Source of the DNA: Neobacillus rhizophilus
GTDB taxonomy: Bacteria > Bacillota > Bacilli > Bacillales > Cytobacillaceae
Direction: 5' to 3'
DNA length: 64,000 nucleotides
NCBI RefSeq assembly: GCF_018343535.1
Contig: NZ_JAGYPF010000002.1
Span: 212,103-276,102, forward strand
The notes under the pieces were generated by a model that was not told the origin of the DNA, did not search any database, and worked only from the letters and a program-made list of their open reading frames with translations. Below are positions 1 to 7,913 of this stretch, in pieces; within the stretch, counting starts at the first letter, position 1, and every line of letters begins with the position of its first letter. A program made the position numbers and the translations under genes.

Positions 1-1
1 C

Positions 2-250
2 GGCAGTGAAGCCGGCGCCAATAATCAGGGCAACGATATTGCTAAGGCAAAGCAGGTGATTGCCGACACGCATGAATTTGTGACGGATTCTGTTTGGATT
101 AATGGAGACAGAATGTGGGTACGGGTTTACAAGAAGGGCATGCTTTCTGCTGGTGACAGACGGGATGCGGAGGCCCGTTTGCATAAGAAACTGATGCGTG
201 CGCTGCCGCGTTATAATATTGAGGTTCGTGTACAGGAAGATAGGAGATAA
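2..250 (+). CDS. C-terminal fragment of an unrecognised protein
   Basis: The frame is open from the window edge and ends in TAA at 248-250, giving about 82 visible residues. The fragment starts Gly/Asn-rich, then has a charged alpha/beta-like stretch ending in a basic tail. It lies upstream of prfA on the same strand and is followed directly by a hairpin terminator, so it is probably the last gene of its transcript. The short spacing and repeated basic/hydrophobic pattern faintly recall YhcN/YlaJ-type sporulation lipoproteins, but no diagnostic motif is visible and the N-terminus is missing. I do not assign a function. Confidence 0.6.
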   Translation, partial: GSEAGANNQGNDIAKAKQVIADTHEFVTDSVWINGDRMWVRVYKKGMLSAGDRRDAEARLHKKLMRALPRYNIEVRVQEDRR

Positions 251-254
251 TGGG

Positions 255-284
255 CATGCTCTGGGAACAGGGCATGTTTTTTTT
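255..284 (+). terminator. Rho-independent terminator after the first gene
   Basis: CATGCTCTG pairs with CAGGGCATG (one wobble) around a short loop and is followed by eight T residues. It sits five bases after the stop codon of the partial gene. Confidence 0.8.
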
Positions 285-367
285 GATGGAATTGGGGGTT
301 GGAAGGGGTAAATATAGGGTCTTTTCAAAAAGTGGTATTTTACTCATCTGTACTCTTTGAGTCAGTT

Positions 368-397
368 TGATGCACCTGAACCGTCCCCATGCATCGC
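368..397. repeat. GGGACGGTTC dispersed repeat, half copy
   Basis: On the minus strand this reads GATGCATGGGGACGGTTCAG, the same core found at 805-834, 12118-12163, 24352-24380, 49873-49935, 55134-55152, 55722-55745 and 55908-55988. It lies at the left edge of a 21-bp phased array. Confidence 0.75.
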
Positions 398-417
398 AAT
401 TGCCATTTATTTGGATA

Positions 418-530
418 TACTTTCCGATTTGTTGTTGTTACTTTCCGATTTAGGACAGTTACTTTCCAGTTTGGCAGTTTTACTTACATTTTTTGATTAA
501 ATACTTTCCAAAATTGCTATTTTACTTTCC
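418..530. repeat. 21-bp phased array, family A (TACTTTCC = GGAAAGTA on minus strand)
   Basis: TACTT(T/A)C words begin at 418, 439, 460, 481, 502 and 523, every interval being exactly 21 bases, with unrelated sequence between them. The stretch 560-655 that follows resembles the reverse complement of the module repeated at 12912-13965, including the GCCAGGC hairpin. No gene is supported in 285-938. Confidence 0.85.
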
Positions 531-656
531 AAACTCTTTTAAAACACAGTTCCCCCTTCCAACAACCACCCAAAATAGCTTAAAAGCCAGGCTTGAGAGC
601 CTGGCCTAGGTAACTTTTTAATGACCTATTTGGGGATATTTCCTTCTATTTGGATA

Positions 657-769
657 TACTTTCCGATATGGGGAGTTTACTTTCCAATTCAGAGCGGATA
701 CTTTCCACTTTGACGATTTTACTTACACTTTTTGAGCAAATACTTTCCAAATATCCAATTTTACTTTCC
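657..769. repeat. 21-bp phased array, family A, second block
   Basis: TACTT(T/A)C words start at 657, 678, 699, 720, 741 and 762, again exactly 21 bases apart and in the same orientation as the block at 418-530. The fourth word of each block carries the same TACTTAC variant, so the two blocks are duplicates of one ancestral module. Confidence 0.85.
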
Positions 770-804
770 TGAAGAATCAATTCCGATAATAGCATTGTAT
801 TTTT

Positions 805-834
805 TGATGCACGAGAACCGTCCCCATGCATCAC
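805..834. repeat. GGGACGGTTC dispersed repeat, half copy
   Basis: The minus strand reads GATGCATGGGGACGGTTCTC. It forms the right edge of the repeat island upstream of prfA and ends directly before the prfA promoter. Confidence 0.75.
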
Positions 835-835
835 A

Positions 836-864
836 TTGACGCGAGTTTTTAGCTATACTATAAT
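836..864 (+). promoter_or_regulatory. SigA-type promoter of prfA
   Basis: TTGACG (836-841), a 17-base spacer and TATAAT (859-864). The first in-frame start with a good ribosome binding site is about 80 bases downstream. Confidence 0.75.
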
Positions 865-944
865 TAGAATGTTATGGACAATTTTAGGCCCGGTGTTGCG
901 GGTGTTTAGATAGAAGTTTTGAATTTAATTTGAGGTGAATGACT

Positions 945-2018
945 GTGTTTGATCGTCTACAATCGGTAGAGGACCGCTACGAAAGGCTCAATGAGCTGTT
1001 AAGCGATCCGGAAATTATAAATGATTCTAAAAAGCTTCGTGATTATTCGAAGGAACAGGCGGACCTGCAGGAGACTGTACAAGCGTACCGCCAGTATAAG
1101 GAAGCGAAATCCCAGCTGCAAGACGCAAAGGTCATGCTTGAGGACAAGCTGGATGCGGAAATGCGCGACATGGTTAAGGAAGAGGTCAGCGAGCTTGAGG
1201 CGCAGATTGAAGAGCTTGAAGGCAAGTTAAAAATCTTGCTGGTTCCGAAGGACCCGAACGATGACAAGAACGTTATCATGGAAATCCGCGGTGCAGCGGG
1301 CGGCGAAGAGGCGGCATTGTTTGCCGGCACGCTATACCGCATGTACTCACGATATGCGGAAGCGCAGGGTTGGAAGACGGAAGTGATTGATGCCAACGAG
1401 ACTGGGCTTGGCGGCTTCAAAGAGATTATTTTTATGATAACCGGACAGGGCGCCTTTTCTAAATTGAAATTTGAAAATGGTGCGCACCGGGTGCAGCGTG
1501 TGCCGGAAACCGAGTCTGGCGGCCGGATTCACACATCTACAGCGACAGTTGCAGCTTTGCCGGAAGTTGAGGAATTTGACATCGAGATTAACGAAAAGGA
1601 TATCCGTTTTGATGCGTTCGCATCGAGCGGCGCCGGCGGACAGAGCGTTAACACCACCATGTCAGCGGTTCGTTTAACGCATATTCCGACCGGTATTGTA
1701 GCGACCTCTCAGGACGAGCGTTCCCAGCACAAAAACAAGGACAAGGCCATGAAAATCTTACGTGCGCGTATTTATGATAAGTTCCAGCAGGAAGCACAGG
1801 CGGAGTATGACCAAGTGCGGAAATCAGCGGTTGGTACAGGTGACCGTTCTGAGCGGATTCGTACGTACAACTATCCGCAAAACCGGGTGACTGACCACCG
1901 AATCGGCTTAACGATTCAAAAGCTGGATCAGATTATTGAGGGCAAGCTGGAAGAGATCATTGAGGCATTGGTGCTCGATGACCAAGCGAGAAGATTGGAA
2001 AATGCAACAAATGAGTAA
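945..2018 (+). CDS. prfA: Peptide chain release factor 1
   Basis: RF1 recognises UAA and UAG in the ribosomal A site and triggers hydrolysis of the peptidyl-tRNA ester. The 357-residue product has the codon-recognition tripeptide region ([14 protein letters not shown], with P-E-T at the PxT position) and the catalytic GGQ loop ([12 protein letters not shown]). I chose GTG at 945 because GAGGTGA (932-938) sits six bases before it and the resulting N-terminus ([15 protein letters not shown]) lines up with B. subtilis RF1; the ATG at 939 would abut the ribosome binding site with no spacing. The stop overlaps the start of prmC, which methylates this GGQ glutamine, so the two are probably translated together. 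Confidence 0.97.
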   Translation: MFDRLQSVEDRYERLNELLSDPEIINDSKKLRDYSKEQADLQETVQAYRQYKEAKSQLQDAKVMLEDKLDAEMRDMVKEEVSELEAQIEELEGKLKILLVPKDPNDDKNVIMEIRGAAGGEEAALFAGTLYRMYSRYAEAQGWKTEVIDANETGLGGFKEIIFMITGQGAFSKLKFENGAHRVQRVPETESGGRIHTSTATVAALPEVEEFDIEINEKDIRFDAFASSGAGGQSVNTTMSAVRLTHIPTGIVATSQDERSQHKNKDKAMKILRARIYDKFQQEAQAEYDQVRKSAVGTGDRSERIRTYNYPQNRVTDHRIGLTIQKLDQIIEGKLEEIIEALVLDDQARRLENATNE

Positions 2019-2886
2019 AAAGGTATTCGAAGCTCTGAAATGGGCTTCTTCTTTTTTAGTTGAAGCTGGCCGGGATGAAAACGCGGGAGAATTGCTGCTA
2101 AGGCATTTTACCGGGATGACGCGGTCGCAGCTGTTTGCCAATGTACGTGAGGAGCTAGACTCGCAGGTGTGGGAGCTTTTTGAAAAAGCAGTCCACGACC
2201 ACGCTTCGGGGGTTCCGGTGCAATATATTATCGGGAGGGAGGAGTTCTACGGGCGGACCTTTGTGGTTACGCCGGAGGTGCTCATACCAAGACCAGAAAC
2301 TGAGGAGCTGGTCTACGGGACATTGCAGCGGATCCACCGGCTATTTGGCGGGCGCGAGGAAATCAAGCTTGCTGATATTGGAACGGGCAGTGGAGCAATT
2401 GCTATTACCTTAAAACTGGAGCAGCTGTCTTTAAAAGTAACTGCCACAGATATTGCTGAATCCGCTCTAGAGGTGGCGAATGAGAATGCCCGCCGGCTTG
2501 GCGCAGATGTCCATTTTATCCAGGGAGACCTCCTGCAGCCGTTTATTGCAGGCGGTAAGATGCTGGATGTGGTGGTGTCGAATCCGCCGTATATTCCAGT
2601 TGCTGACATGGCTGAGATGTCCGAGGTGGTGACGGATCATGAGCCGCACCGGGCACTTTTCGCAGGAGTGGACGGCTTGGATTTTTACCGCCGCTTTATG
2701 GTGGAGCTGCCGAAGGTGCTCGCGCCGGGCGCGCTTGTATGTTTCGAGATTGGGGCCGGTCAGGGCGAAGCGGTAGCGGAGCTTTTTCAAAAAGCATTTG
2801 CGGATGTAAAAGTCGAGGTTGTGAATGATATTAACGGCAAGGACCGGATGGTGTTTGCGGAGATTGGCTTCGGTGCTCAAGAATAG
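2011..2886 (+). CDS. prmC: Release-factor glutamine methyltransferase
   Basis: PrmC transfers a methyl group from S-adenosylmethionine to the GGQ glutamine of RF1 and RF2. The 291-residue protein has an N-terminal helical domain (about 1-80), a SAM-binding motif ([14 protein letters not shown]) and the N-methyltransferase signature NPPYIP. ATG 2011 is chosen because it gives the usual family length and the N-terminus [16 protein letters not shown]; it overlaps the end of prfA by 8 bases. Longer upstream starts lie inside prfA and have no ribosome binding site. A bidirectional terminator follows. Confidence 0.95.
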   Translation: MSKKVFEALKWASSFLVEAGRDENAGELLLRHFTGMTRSQLFANVREELDSQVWELFEKAVHDHASGVPVQYIIGREEFYGRTFVVTPEVLIPRPETEELVYGTLQRIHRLFGGREEIKLADIGTGSGAIAITLKLEQLSLKVTATDIAESALEVANENARRLGADVHFIQGDLLQPFIAGGKMLDVVVSNPPYIPVADMAEMSEVVTDHEPHRALFAGVDGLDFYRRFMVELPKVLAPGALVCFEIGAGQGEAVAELFQKAFADVKVEVVNDINGKDRMVFAEIGFGAQE

Positions 2887-2895
2887 GTAGGAAAG

Positions 2896-2933
2896 AAAAA
2901 ACGAATGGCAGAGCAGGGTCCATTCGTTTTTTT
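2896..2933. terminator. Bidirectional terminator between prmC and the convergent small gene
   Basis: AAAAAACGAATGG pairs with CCATTCGTTTTTTT across an 11-base loop. A- and T-runs on both sides would let it act on both strands, fitting the convergent genes. Confidence 0.85.
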
Positions 2934-3255
2934 AATAGGATTCTCCCTCGTCTCCCAGAAGATTTGCGTTTAAATCGAGTGCAATTTCTTTCATTTTGGC
3001 AAGGATTTCATTATCAGGGTTGGCGACAATCAGACGACCGTTCCAAAAATGGAAGGGGACAGGGGTATCGCCATAATTCCAGATAAAGAATTCGCCGGCG
3101 ATGGTTAAGGAAACGGGGCCGGTGCTTGAAAAAGAGGTTGAGTAGTGAAAATCCTTTTTTGTCTGGAAATATTCCTTCAGCTCGTCCAAAGTGATGGGAT
3201 ATTCCTCGCTCTCTGGCCAGTCTTCCGCTCTAGTGATATGGGCATCATAGCTCAT
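2932..3255 (-). CDS. Small conserved hypothetical protein
   Basis: This 107-residue soluble protein begins MSYDAHITRAEDW and ends LNANLLGDEGESY. The opening MSYD-x-x-ITRA and the closing pattern NPD-x-x-x(10)-LNA-x(3)-GDEGE-Y recall a widespread small family of unknown function. AAAAAGGGGACC precedes the ATG at normal spacing on the minus strand. It lies between prmC and spoIIR, where B. subtilis carries the small gene ywkF, but here it is on the opposite strand and I cannot claim orthology. No catalytic motif, signal peptide or membrane segment is visible. Confidence 0.75.
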   Translation of the reverse strand: MSYDAHITRAEDWPESEEYPITLDELKEYFQTKKDFHYSTSFSSTGPVSLTIAGEFFIWNYGDTPVPFHFWNGRLIVANPDNEILAKMKEIALDLNANLLGDEGESY

Positions 3256-3397
3256 AAGTAGGTCCCCTTTTTTATGGCATTATGTAGATTATAACATATT
3301 CTTCCAATTTTGATTTTAAAAATAGTAAAATTTAATAGTTTAAGATTCTGGCATTTTGTCCACAATGGTAAGGCAAAGGGAAGGGACGGTGCTAGAG

Positions 3398-4432
3398 ATG
3401 AGAGGGAAACTGGTAGTTTGGGGATATTTGGTGGTTTTATCGTTAGCGACGATGCTAAATTTATATATGCCAAAAACAGAAGCGGCACAGAAGGAATCGA
3501 TTGTGATTCCGGGCGAGGCGATTCGATTAAGGATTCTCGCCAACAGCGATTTTGAAGAGGACCAGGCGATTAAGCGCAAGGTTCGTGATGCGGTGAATGC
3601 ACAGATTACACTGTGGGTACAGGATTTAACTTCGATGGAAGAGGCACGTAAGGTGATCAAGGGTCATCTGCCAGAGATTCAAGGGATTGCGGAAAAAGTG
3701 GTCAGCGAATCGGGTTCGGATCAGTCGGTAAACGTAGAGTTTGGCAAGGTGCAGTTTCCGACAAAGCTGTACGGGCAGTTTTTGTATCCGGCAGGAAAGT
3801 ATCAAGCAGTGTTAATTACGTTGGGCGCGGGTGAAGGGGCGAACTGGTGGTGCGTGCTGTACCCGCCGCTATGCTTCCTAGATTTTTCAAATGGGGTAGC
3901 TGTCAGTGAGGGGTTTGAGGAAAAAGAAACGGCTGCTGTTGCTGAAGCGAAAGAGGATGCTAGTTCGGTCGCCCAGTTGGAAGAGAAGCGGTCCGATGTG
4001 AAAACAAAGTCTGTGGAAGGTAAAAAGGAAAAGGTTGTTCAACAGAAGAAAACAGAGGTAGAACGGCCGGACTTTGAAGAGGCTCGTACAAATGGGGATA
4101 CAAATGAAGATGATATACCTGTGATGAAGAGCCGGGATTTTAATAAAACGGAAACGGCTGTGGTGAAGAAGCATGGTTCAGAAAAAACGAAAACTGCTGT
4201 GGTGAAGAAGCAGGAGTCATTAGAAAAAACAGAAGCCGTTGTGGTGGAGAAGCAGGAGTCATTAGAAAAAACAGAGGCCGCTGTGGTGGAGAAGCAAGAT
4301 TCAGAAAAAGCAGAAGCCATTGTGGTCAAGAAACCGGTTAAGAAGGATAAGCCAGTTTACGTTTCGGAGGATGAGCAGCCGGTAAAAGTGAAATTCTTTG
4401 TGGTTGAGATATGGAATAAGCTTTTTAACTAA
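3398..4432 (+). CDS. spoIIR: Stage II sporulation protein R with expanded tail
   Basis: SpoIIR is made in the forespore under SigF and exported to the intermembrane space, where it triggers SpoIIGA to process pro-SigE in the mother cell. The protein (344 residues from ATG 3398; GTG 3389 with AAAGGG eight bases upstream is an equal alternative) has one N-terminal membrane/signal segment, the conserved core (IRLRILANSDFEEDQAIK, FPTKLYG, then GANWWCVLYPPLCFLDFSN) and the family's short C-terminal end (KVKFFVVEIWNKLFN). Between core and end is a long acidic/lysine-rich linker of about 150 residues with imperfect tandem repeats of KTEAVVVEKQESLEK, much longer than the linker I recall in B. subtilis. 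A terminator follows. Confidence 0.93.
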   Translation: MRGKLVVWGYLVVLSLATMLNLYMPKTEAAQKESIVIPGEAIRLRILANSDFEEDQAIKRKVRDAVNAQITLWVQDLTSMEEARKVIKGHLPEIQGIAEKVVSESGSDQSVNVEFGKVQFPTKLYGQFLYPAGKYQAVLITLGAGEGANWWCVLYPPLCFLDFSNGVAVSEGFEEKETAAVAEAKEDASSVAQLEEKRSDVKTKSVEGKKEKVVQQKKTEVERPDFEEARTNGDTNEDDIPVMKSRDFNKTETAVVKKHGSEKTKTAVVKKQESLEKTEAVVVEKQESLEKTEAAVVEKQDSEKAEAIVVKKPVKKDKPVYVSEDEQPVKVKFFVVEIWNKLFN

Positions 4433-4458
4433 CAGCTCTGAGAGGGGGCTGTTTTTTT
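4431..4458 (+). terminator. Rho-independent terminator after spoIIR
   Basis: AACAGC pairs with GCTGTT across a purine-rich loop, followed by seven T residues, immediately after the stop codon. Confidence 0.75.
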
Positions 4459-4517
4459 GTGTGTATGAGGAACACTCAGTGAATAATAAAAGTGCCTATG
4501 CTCAGGGAAGGACTATA

Positions 4518-4735
4518 ATGCTCAGACGAAGCCGTCTAAAGGACAAAACTGGATAGGCGAGGAGGAAAATGTCCAATAGAAGCGTTCTAAAGGACAAACC
4601 GAGGTAGAAGAGGGAAGGAAATGTCCAATAGAAGCGTTCTAAAGGACAAAACTGTGTAGAGGAGAAAAGAGGATGTCCGATAGAAGCATTCTAAAGGACA
4701 AAACCAAGTAGGAGAAGGAAGGAAATGTCCTATAG
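4518..4735. repeat. 52-bp tandem array, family B
   Basis: Copies of ATGTCC-AATAGAAGCGTTCTAAAGGAC followed by purine-rich filler. The GTCC of successive copies begins at 4571, 4623, 4675 and 4727, each exactly 52 bases apart, with a degenerate first copy near 4520. It fills the gap between the spoIIR terminator and ywlB; no gene is supported here. Confidence 0.85.
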
Positions 4736-4843
4736 ATGCTTTGGGACTACTAAAAAATATGCTAGAAAATAGTCCCAACCTGTTCTACTTTTTCTATTTT
4801 TTCATATTCATAGAGTAGAATCTGAAAAAATGGGGTGGATGGG

Positions 4844-5290
4844 ATGCAGGCGTTGATTCGCAAGGCGACTAAAGGGGATTTGGAAAGGCTGATAAGCTTT
4901 CTTACGAGGGCTAATCTTGGGACAGATGGGCTGACTGATGAAACGATAGAATGGTTTTTGCTGCTAGAGGACGAGCAGGGAGAGCTGGTCGGATCGCTTG
5001 GAATGGAGGTTTGTGAACAGTTTGGACTGTTGCGCTCGCTGGTTGTCTCCGTGGGGCAGGCCGAAAAGGAAATCTTCGTTCTATTTGACCAAATGGTGCA
5101 GCTAGCCAAGGAAAAGGGAATGGAAAGTTTATTTTTGGCTACAAATAAGGGGGCGGCGTTGCCGTTTTTTGAACTGATGGGGTTTGAGAAGATTGGGCGC
5201 GGGGAACTGCCGGTCGGGTTTTATCAATCTGAACACATTCGACACGTTTTAAATGTGGATAACTCGTTGTTTTTGAGACTAACGATATAA
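4844..5290 (+). CDS. ywlB: GNAT-family N-acetyltransferase, YwlB-like
   Basis: The 148-residue protein has the GNAT fold order: an N-terminal beta-alpha segment (MQALIRKATKGDLERLISFL), a central strand pair (GELVGSLGMEVCEQFGLLRSLVVS) leading to the acetyl-CoA loop, and a C-terminal helix (FFELMGFEKIGRGELP) typical of the family. The acetyl-CoA loop is weak: V-G-Q-A-E-K-E instead of the usual Q/R-x-x-G-x-G/A. Position between spoIIR and ywlC matches B. subtilis ywlB. ATG 4844 is preferred over GTG 4835 because GGGTGG lies at normal distance. The acceptor is unknown. Confidence 0.75.
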   Translation: MQALIRKATKGDLERLISFLTRANLGTDGLTDETIEWFLLLEDEQGELVGSLGMEVCEQFGLLRSLVVSVGQAEKEIFVLFDQMVQLAKEKGMESLFLATNKGAALPFFELMGFEKIGRGELPVGFYQSEHIRHVLNVDNSLFLRLTI

Positions 5291-5535
5291 TATTGTGGAT
5301 ATAACGCCAAAGTTATCCACTTTTTCCGGTAAGTTATGCACAATTTGTGGATATCACTTGTGTTTAGGTCTGCCTTCTTTTATACTTTCAAACGTATCAT
5401 GCGAAAAATATGAGTTTATACGCCGAAATTCGTCAAAATTCGATAAAAAACGAGATAGGTTTTGAAGGTGGATAACATGAACACAAAAGTTTGGAAAGTG
5501 GATAAGTATGTGGATAATTTAGAAAGTAATCCACA
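5254..5535. promoter_or_regulatory. DnaA-box cluster upstream of and into ywlC
   Basis: Perfect or near-perfect TTATNCACA boxes occur at 5254-5262 (perfect, minus), 5294-5302, 5313-5321, 5334-5342 (perfect), 5346-5354, 5467-5475, 5497-5505, 5509-5517 (perfect, minus) and 5527-5535. One more perfect box lies inside ywlC at 5685-5693. Unlabelled boxes carry one mismatch. The region upstream of ywlC is one of the few intergenic DnaA-binding clusters known in B. subtilis, so the arrangement looks conserved. Boxes surround a SigA-like promoter at 5358-5386. Confidence 0.8.
5358..5386 (+). promoter_or_regulatory. Candidate SigA promoter of ywlC
   Basis: TTGTGT (5358-5363), 17 bases, TATACT (5381-5386). 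DnaA boxes lie directly upstream, so DnaA binding could affect its use. Confidence 0.45.
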
Positions 5536-6520
5536 TATTGTGGATGCCGCACATTTTTTAAAGGAAAATGAAGTTGTTGCGATGCCGACGGAGACAGTTT
5601 ATGGGTTGGCCGGGAATGCCGAGAATGATGAGGCTGTGGCGAAAATTTTTGCAGCAAAGGGGCGGCCCGCGGATAATCCCCTGATTATCCACATTGCTGA
5701 AAAGGAACAGTTGAACCGCTTTGTGGCGGAGGTACCTGAAAAGGCGGCAATCCTTATGGAAAAATTTTGGCCTGGGCCGCTGACGATTATTTTTAAAATG
5801 AAGGAAGGCGTGCTGTCGGAAAAAGCATCCGCGGGTCTCGCGACGGTTGGAGTGCGGATGCCGGACCACCCAGTGGCACTGGCGCTGCTACGGACCTGTG
5901 GTCTGCCGATTGCCGCACCAAGTGCGAATTCCTCAGGGAAACCGAGCCCGACAACGGCCGCACATGTCCTTGATGATCTCGAAGGAAAAATTGCCGGCGT
6001 GGTGGACGGAGGTCCGACCGGAGTCGGTGTCGAATCCACTGTCATTGACTGCACAGAAACCTTTCCGGTCATATTAAGGCCAGGCGGGGTGACCAAGGAG
6101 CAGTTAGAGGCCGTGGTCGGCGAAGTCCATATCGACCCGGCTTTAAAAAATGAAGCGGCAAAACCGAAGGCGCCGGGCATGAAGTACCGCCACTACGCGC
6201 CAAATGCTCCGCTCTATTTGGTGTCAGGCACCCGGGGATTTTTGCAGGGGCTTGCTGCCGAAAAACGTGCGGAAGGATTGCGTGTTGGGGTACTGACGAC
6301 AGAAGAACATGCGGACGAGTACCAAGCCGATGTCGTCCTCGCCTGTGGGAGACGCGCTGAACTTGAGACAGTAGCTGCCACTCTCTACGATGTGCTCCGT
6401 CGATTCAACGAGCAGCAGGTCGATGTGATTTTTAGCGAAATGTTCCCGTATGAAGGCGTGGGATACGCCATTATGAACCGGTTGGAAAAAGCGGCGGGGA
6501 ATAAAGTGATTTTTGAATAG
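5477..6520 (+). CDS. ywlC: Threonylcarbamoyl-AMP synthase (Sua5 type)
   Basis: Makes threonylcarbamoyl-AMP from threonine, bicarbonate and ATP for the t6A37 modification of ANN-decoding tRNAs. The 347-residue protein has an N-terminal YrdC domain (VVAMPTETVYGLAGNA, AKGRPADNPLIIHI, PGPLTIIF, APSANSSGKPSPT, STVIDC, ILRPGG) and a C-terminal Sua5 domain after the linker PGMKYRHYAP. ATG 5477 follows GAAGGTGG at normal spacing. The linker region contains an exact GGTGTCAGGCACC 13-mer (6220-6232), identical to a dispersed intergenic palindrome elsewhere in the window. The start and early codons lie within the DnaA-box cluster. Confidence 0.95.
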   Translation: MNTKVWKVDKYVDNLESNPHIVDAAHFLKENEVVAMPTETVYGLAGNAENDEAVAKIFAAKGRPADNPLIIHIAEKEQLNRFVAEVPEKAAILMEKFWPGPLTIIFKMKEGVLSEKASAGLATVGVRMPDHPVALALLRTCGLPIAAPSANSSGKPSPTTAAHVLDDLEGKIAGVVDGGPTGVGVESTVIDCTETFPVILRPGGVTKEQLEAVVGEVHIDPALKNEAAKPKAPGMKYRHYAPNAPLYLVSGTRGFLQGLAAEKRAEGLRVGVLTTEEHADEYQADVVLACGRRAELETVAATLYDVLRRFNEQQVDVIFSEMFPYEGVGYAIMNRLEKAAGNKVIFE

Positions 6521-6536
6521 ATTGTAATCAGCGCCT

Positions 6537-6575
6537 GGGCCAGTTCTCCTTAAATGGAGGGCTGGTCTTTTTTTA
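6537..6575 (+). terminator. Rho-independent terminator after ywlC
   Basis: GGCCAGTTCTCC pairs with GGAGGGCTGGTC around TTAAAT, followed by a T-run. Confidence 0.8.
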
Positions 6576-6664
6576 AAGGCTTCCGCTCAATTTCCCAGCT
6601 TGGCTTCTAAACCGATTTGGACGTGCATATGCTGAAATAGTTAGTCCAAAGGGGAGAAGTCAGA

Positions 6665-7222
6665 ATGTCTGAAGTGGTTGGGGAAATTATGACACTCATG
6701 TTGATGGCAGCGGCTCTAGGAATGGATGCTTTCTCGGTCGGCCTTGGCATGGGGATGTACAAACTGCGGCTTCGAAAAATATTTGAAATAGGAATTATCA
6801 TTGGCATCTTTCATGTGTTGATGCCGCTCGCCGGCATGACAGCAGGAAGATTTTTATCAGAACAATTTGGAGCGCTGGCCTCGTTTATCGGCGGTCTGCT
6901 TTTAATCATTTTAGGGGTGCAGATGATTTGGTCGAGCCTGAAGGACGATGATGAAAAGGTGATTACGCCGGTTGGCTTAGGCCTTTTATTTTTTGCATTG
7001 AGTGTAAGCATGGACAGTTTCTCCGTAGGGCTTACCTTAGGCATTTATGGGGCCAAAACCGTTTTGGTCCTCGTCTGTTTTGGTGTCATGGCCACCCTGC
7101 AGACATGGGCTGGCCTGCTTTTGGGAAAAAAGGTCCGGGGCTGGCTCGGTGCGTACAGTGAGGCACTGGGGGGAGCGATTTTACTAGCGTTTGGCATTAA
7201 GCTGATGGCTGTGTTTTTATAA
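6665..7222 (+). CDS. mntP: Manganese efflux pump MntP
   Basis: This 185-residue protein consists of six hydrophobic segments and exports Mn(II). The two duplicated halves each carry the family's polar membrane motif: [12 protein letters not shown] in the first and [12 protein letters not shown] in the second, where acidic residues in the membrane coordinate the ion. It matches ywlD/mntP by position between ywlC and ywlE. ATG 6665 follows GGGGAGAAG. I looked for a yybP-ykoY-type manganese riboswitch in the 90 bases before it and saw no convincing structure. Confidence 0.93.
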   Translation: MSEVVGEIMTLMLMAAALGMDAFSVGLGMGMYKLRLRKIFEIGIIIGIFHVLMPLAGMTAGRFLSEQFGALASFIGGLLLIILGVQMIWSSLKDDDEKVITPVGLGLLFFALSVSMDSFSVGLTLGIYGAKTVLVLVCFGVMATLQTWAGLLLGKKVRGWLGAYSEALGGAILLAFGIKLMAVFL

Positions 7223-7302
7223 GAAATTTTTGTATAAGGGACATTTGCAACGGTTTGAACGTGGAAAATTGTTCTATAATAGGTGGGGAAGGGGGCGTAC
7301 AT

Positions 7303-7743
7303 ATGCAGCGAATACTATTTGTGTGTACAGGAAATACCTGCAGAAGTCCGATGGCGGAGGCCATTTTAAAAAATAAACAGCTTGACGGAATCGAGGTTAA
7401 GTCCGCCGGAATTTACGCCGCAAGCGGCAGCGATGCCTCGACGAACGCGAAAGAGGTGCTCGCCACCAAAAAGATTGCGCAAAATCACCGCTCCACCTTG
7501 CTGTCCGCTGATGAGGTCGATTGGTCCGATTTGATTCTCACGATGACAACCTCGCATAAGTTCGCCATCCAGCAGCAGTACCCAAAGGCGATTGAAAAAG
7601 TGTTCACATTGAAGGAATTTACCGGTGAAGAGTTCGACCACGACGTCACCGATCCGTACGGCGGCAGCCTCGCCATCTATGAAGCCACCTACCGAGAACT
7701 CGATAAGCTGATTGACAAAGCGATTGAAAAAATAAAGCCATAG
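7303..7743 (+). CDS. ywlE: Protein-arginine phosphatase YwlE
   Basis: Low-molecular-weight phosphatase fold of 146 residues that removes phosphate from arginine residues marked by McsB for ClpCP. The active-site loop VCTGNTCRSPMAE carries nucleophile Cys8, and Thr12 in place of the usual Ile/Leu, the substitution that gives YwlE its phosphoarginine preference. The general-acid segment DVTDPYGG lies near the C-terminus. The start ATG 7303 has GGGGAAGGGGG upstream. Next to it in B. subtilis is rpiB; here a subtilase gene has been inserted between them. Confidence 0.95.
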   Translation: MQRILFVCTGNTCRSPMAEAILKNKQLDGIEVKSAGIYAASGSDASTNAKEVLATKKIAQNHRSTLLSADEVDWSDLILTMTTSHKFAIQQQYPKAIEKVFTLKEFTGEEFDHDVTDPYGGSLAIYEATYRELDKLIDKAIEKIKP

Positions 7744-7780
7744 AAAAGGTCAGGAGTGTTTTACTCTTGGCCTTTCTCTA
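7742..7780 (+). terminator. Hairpin after ywlE, probable terminator
   Basis: AGAAAAGGTCAGGAGT pairs with ACTCTTGGCCTTTCTCT around a T-rich loop. The trailing T tract is interrupted, so termination may be partial. Confidence 0.6.
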
Positions 7781-7913
7781 TGGGGTTCCTTCAGACAAAC
7801 TCTGCAATTTGTGAAAAAATGCTGTCGTTCTTTTACGATGAGAATTTGTTTCAAATAGATATTGATAGATTTAAAATGGAGAATGTTAGGACAAATATAG
7901 GGAGGTTTTGCTT

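Noticed and set aside
418..769. CRISPR array
   Set aside because: Regular spacing with a constant core and variable filler looks superficially similar, but the core is only eight bases, the period is 21 and no cas genes are present.
2932..3255. Assigning the minus-strand gene as B. subtilis ywkF
   Set aside because: Position is similar but the strand is opposite and I cannot confirm sequence similarity.
4587..4778. 63-codon minus frame in array B
   Set aside because: Repeat-derived, no start signals.
6576..6664. Manganese (yybP-ykoY) riboswitch before mntP
   Set aside because: The gap is under 90 bases and the ywlC terminator explains the only clear hairpin.
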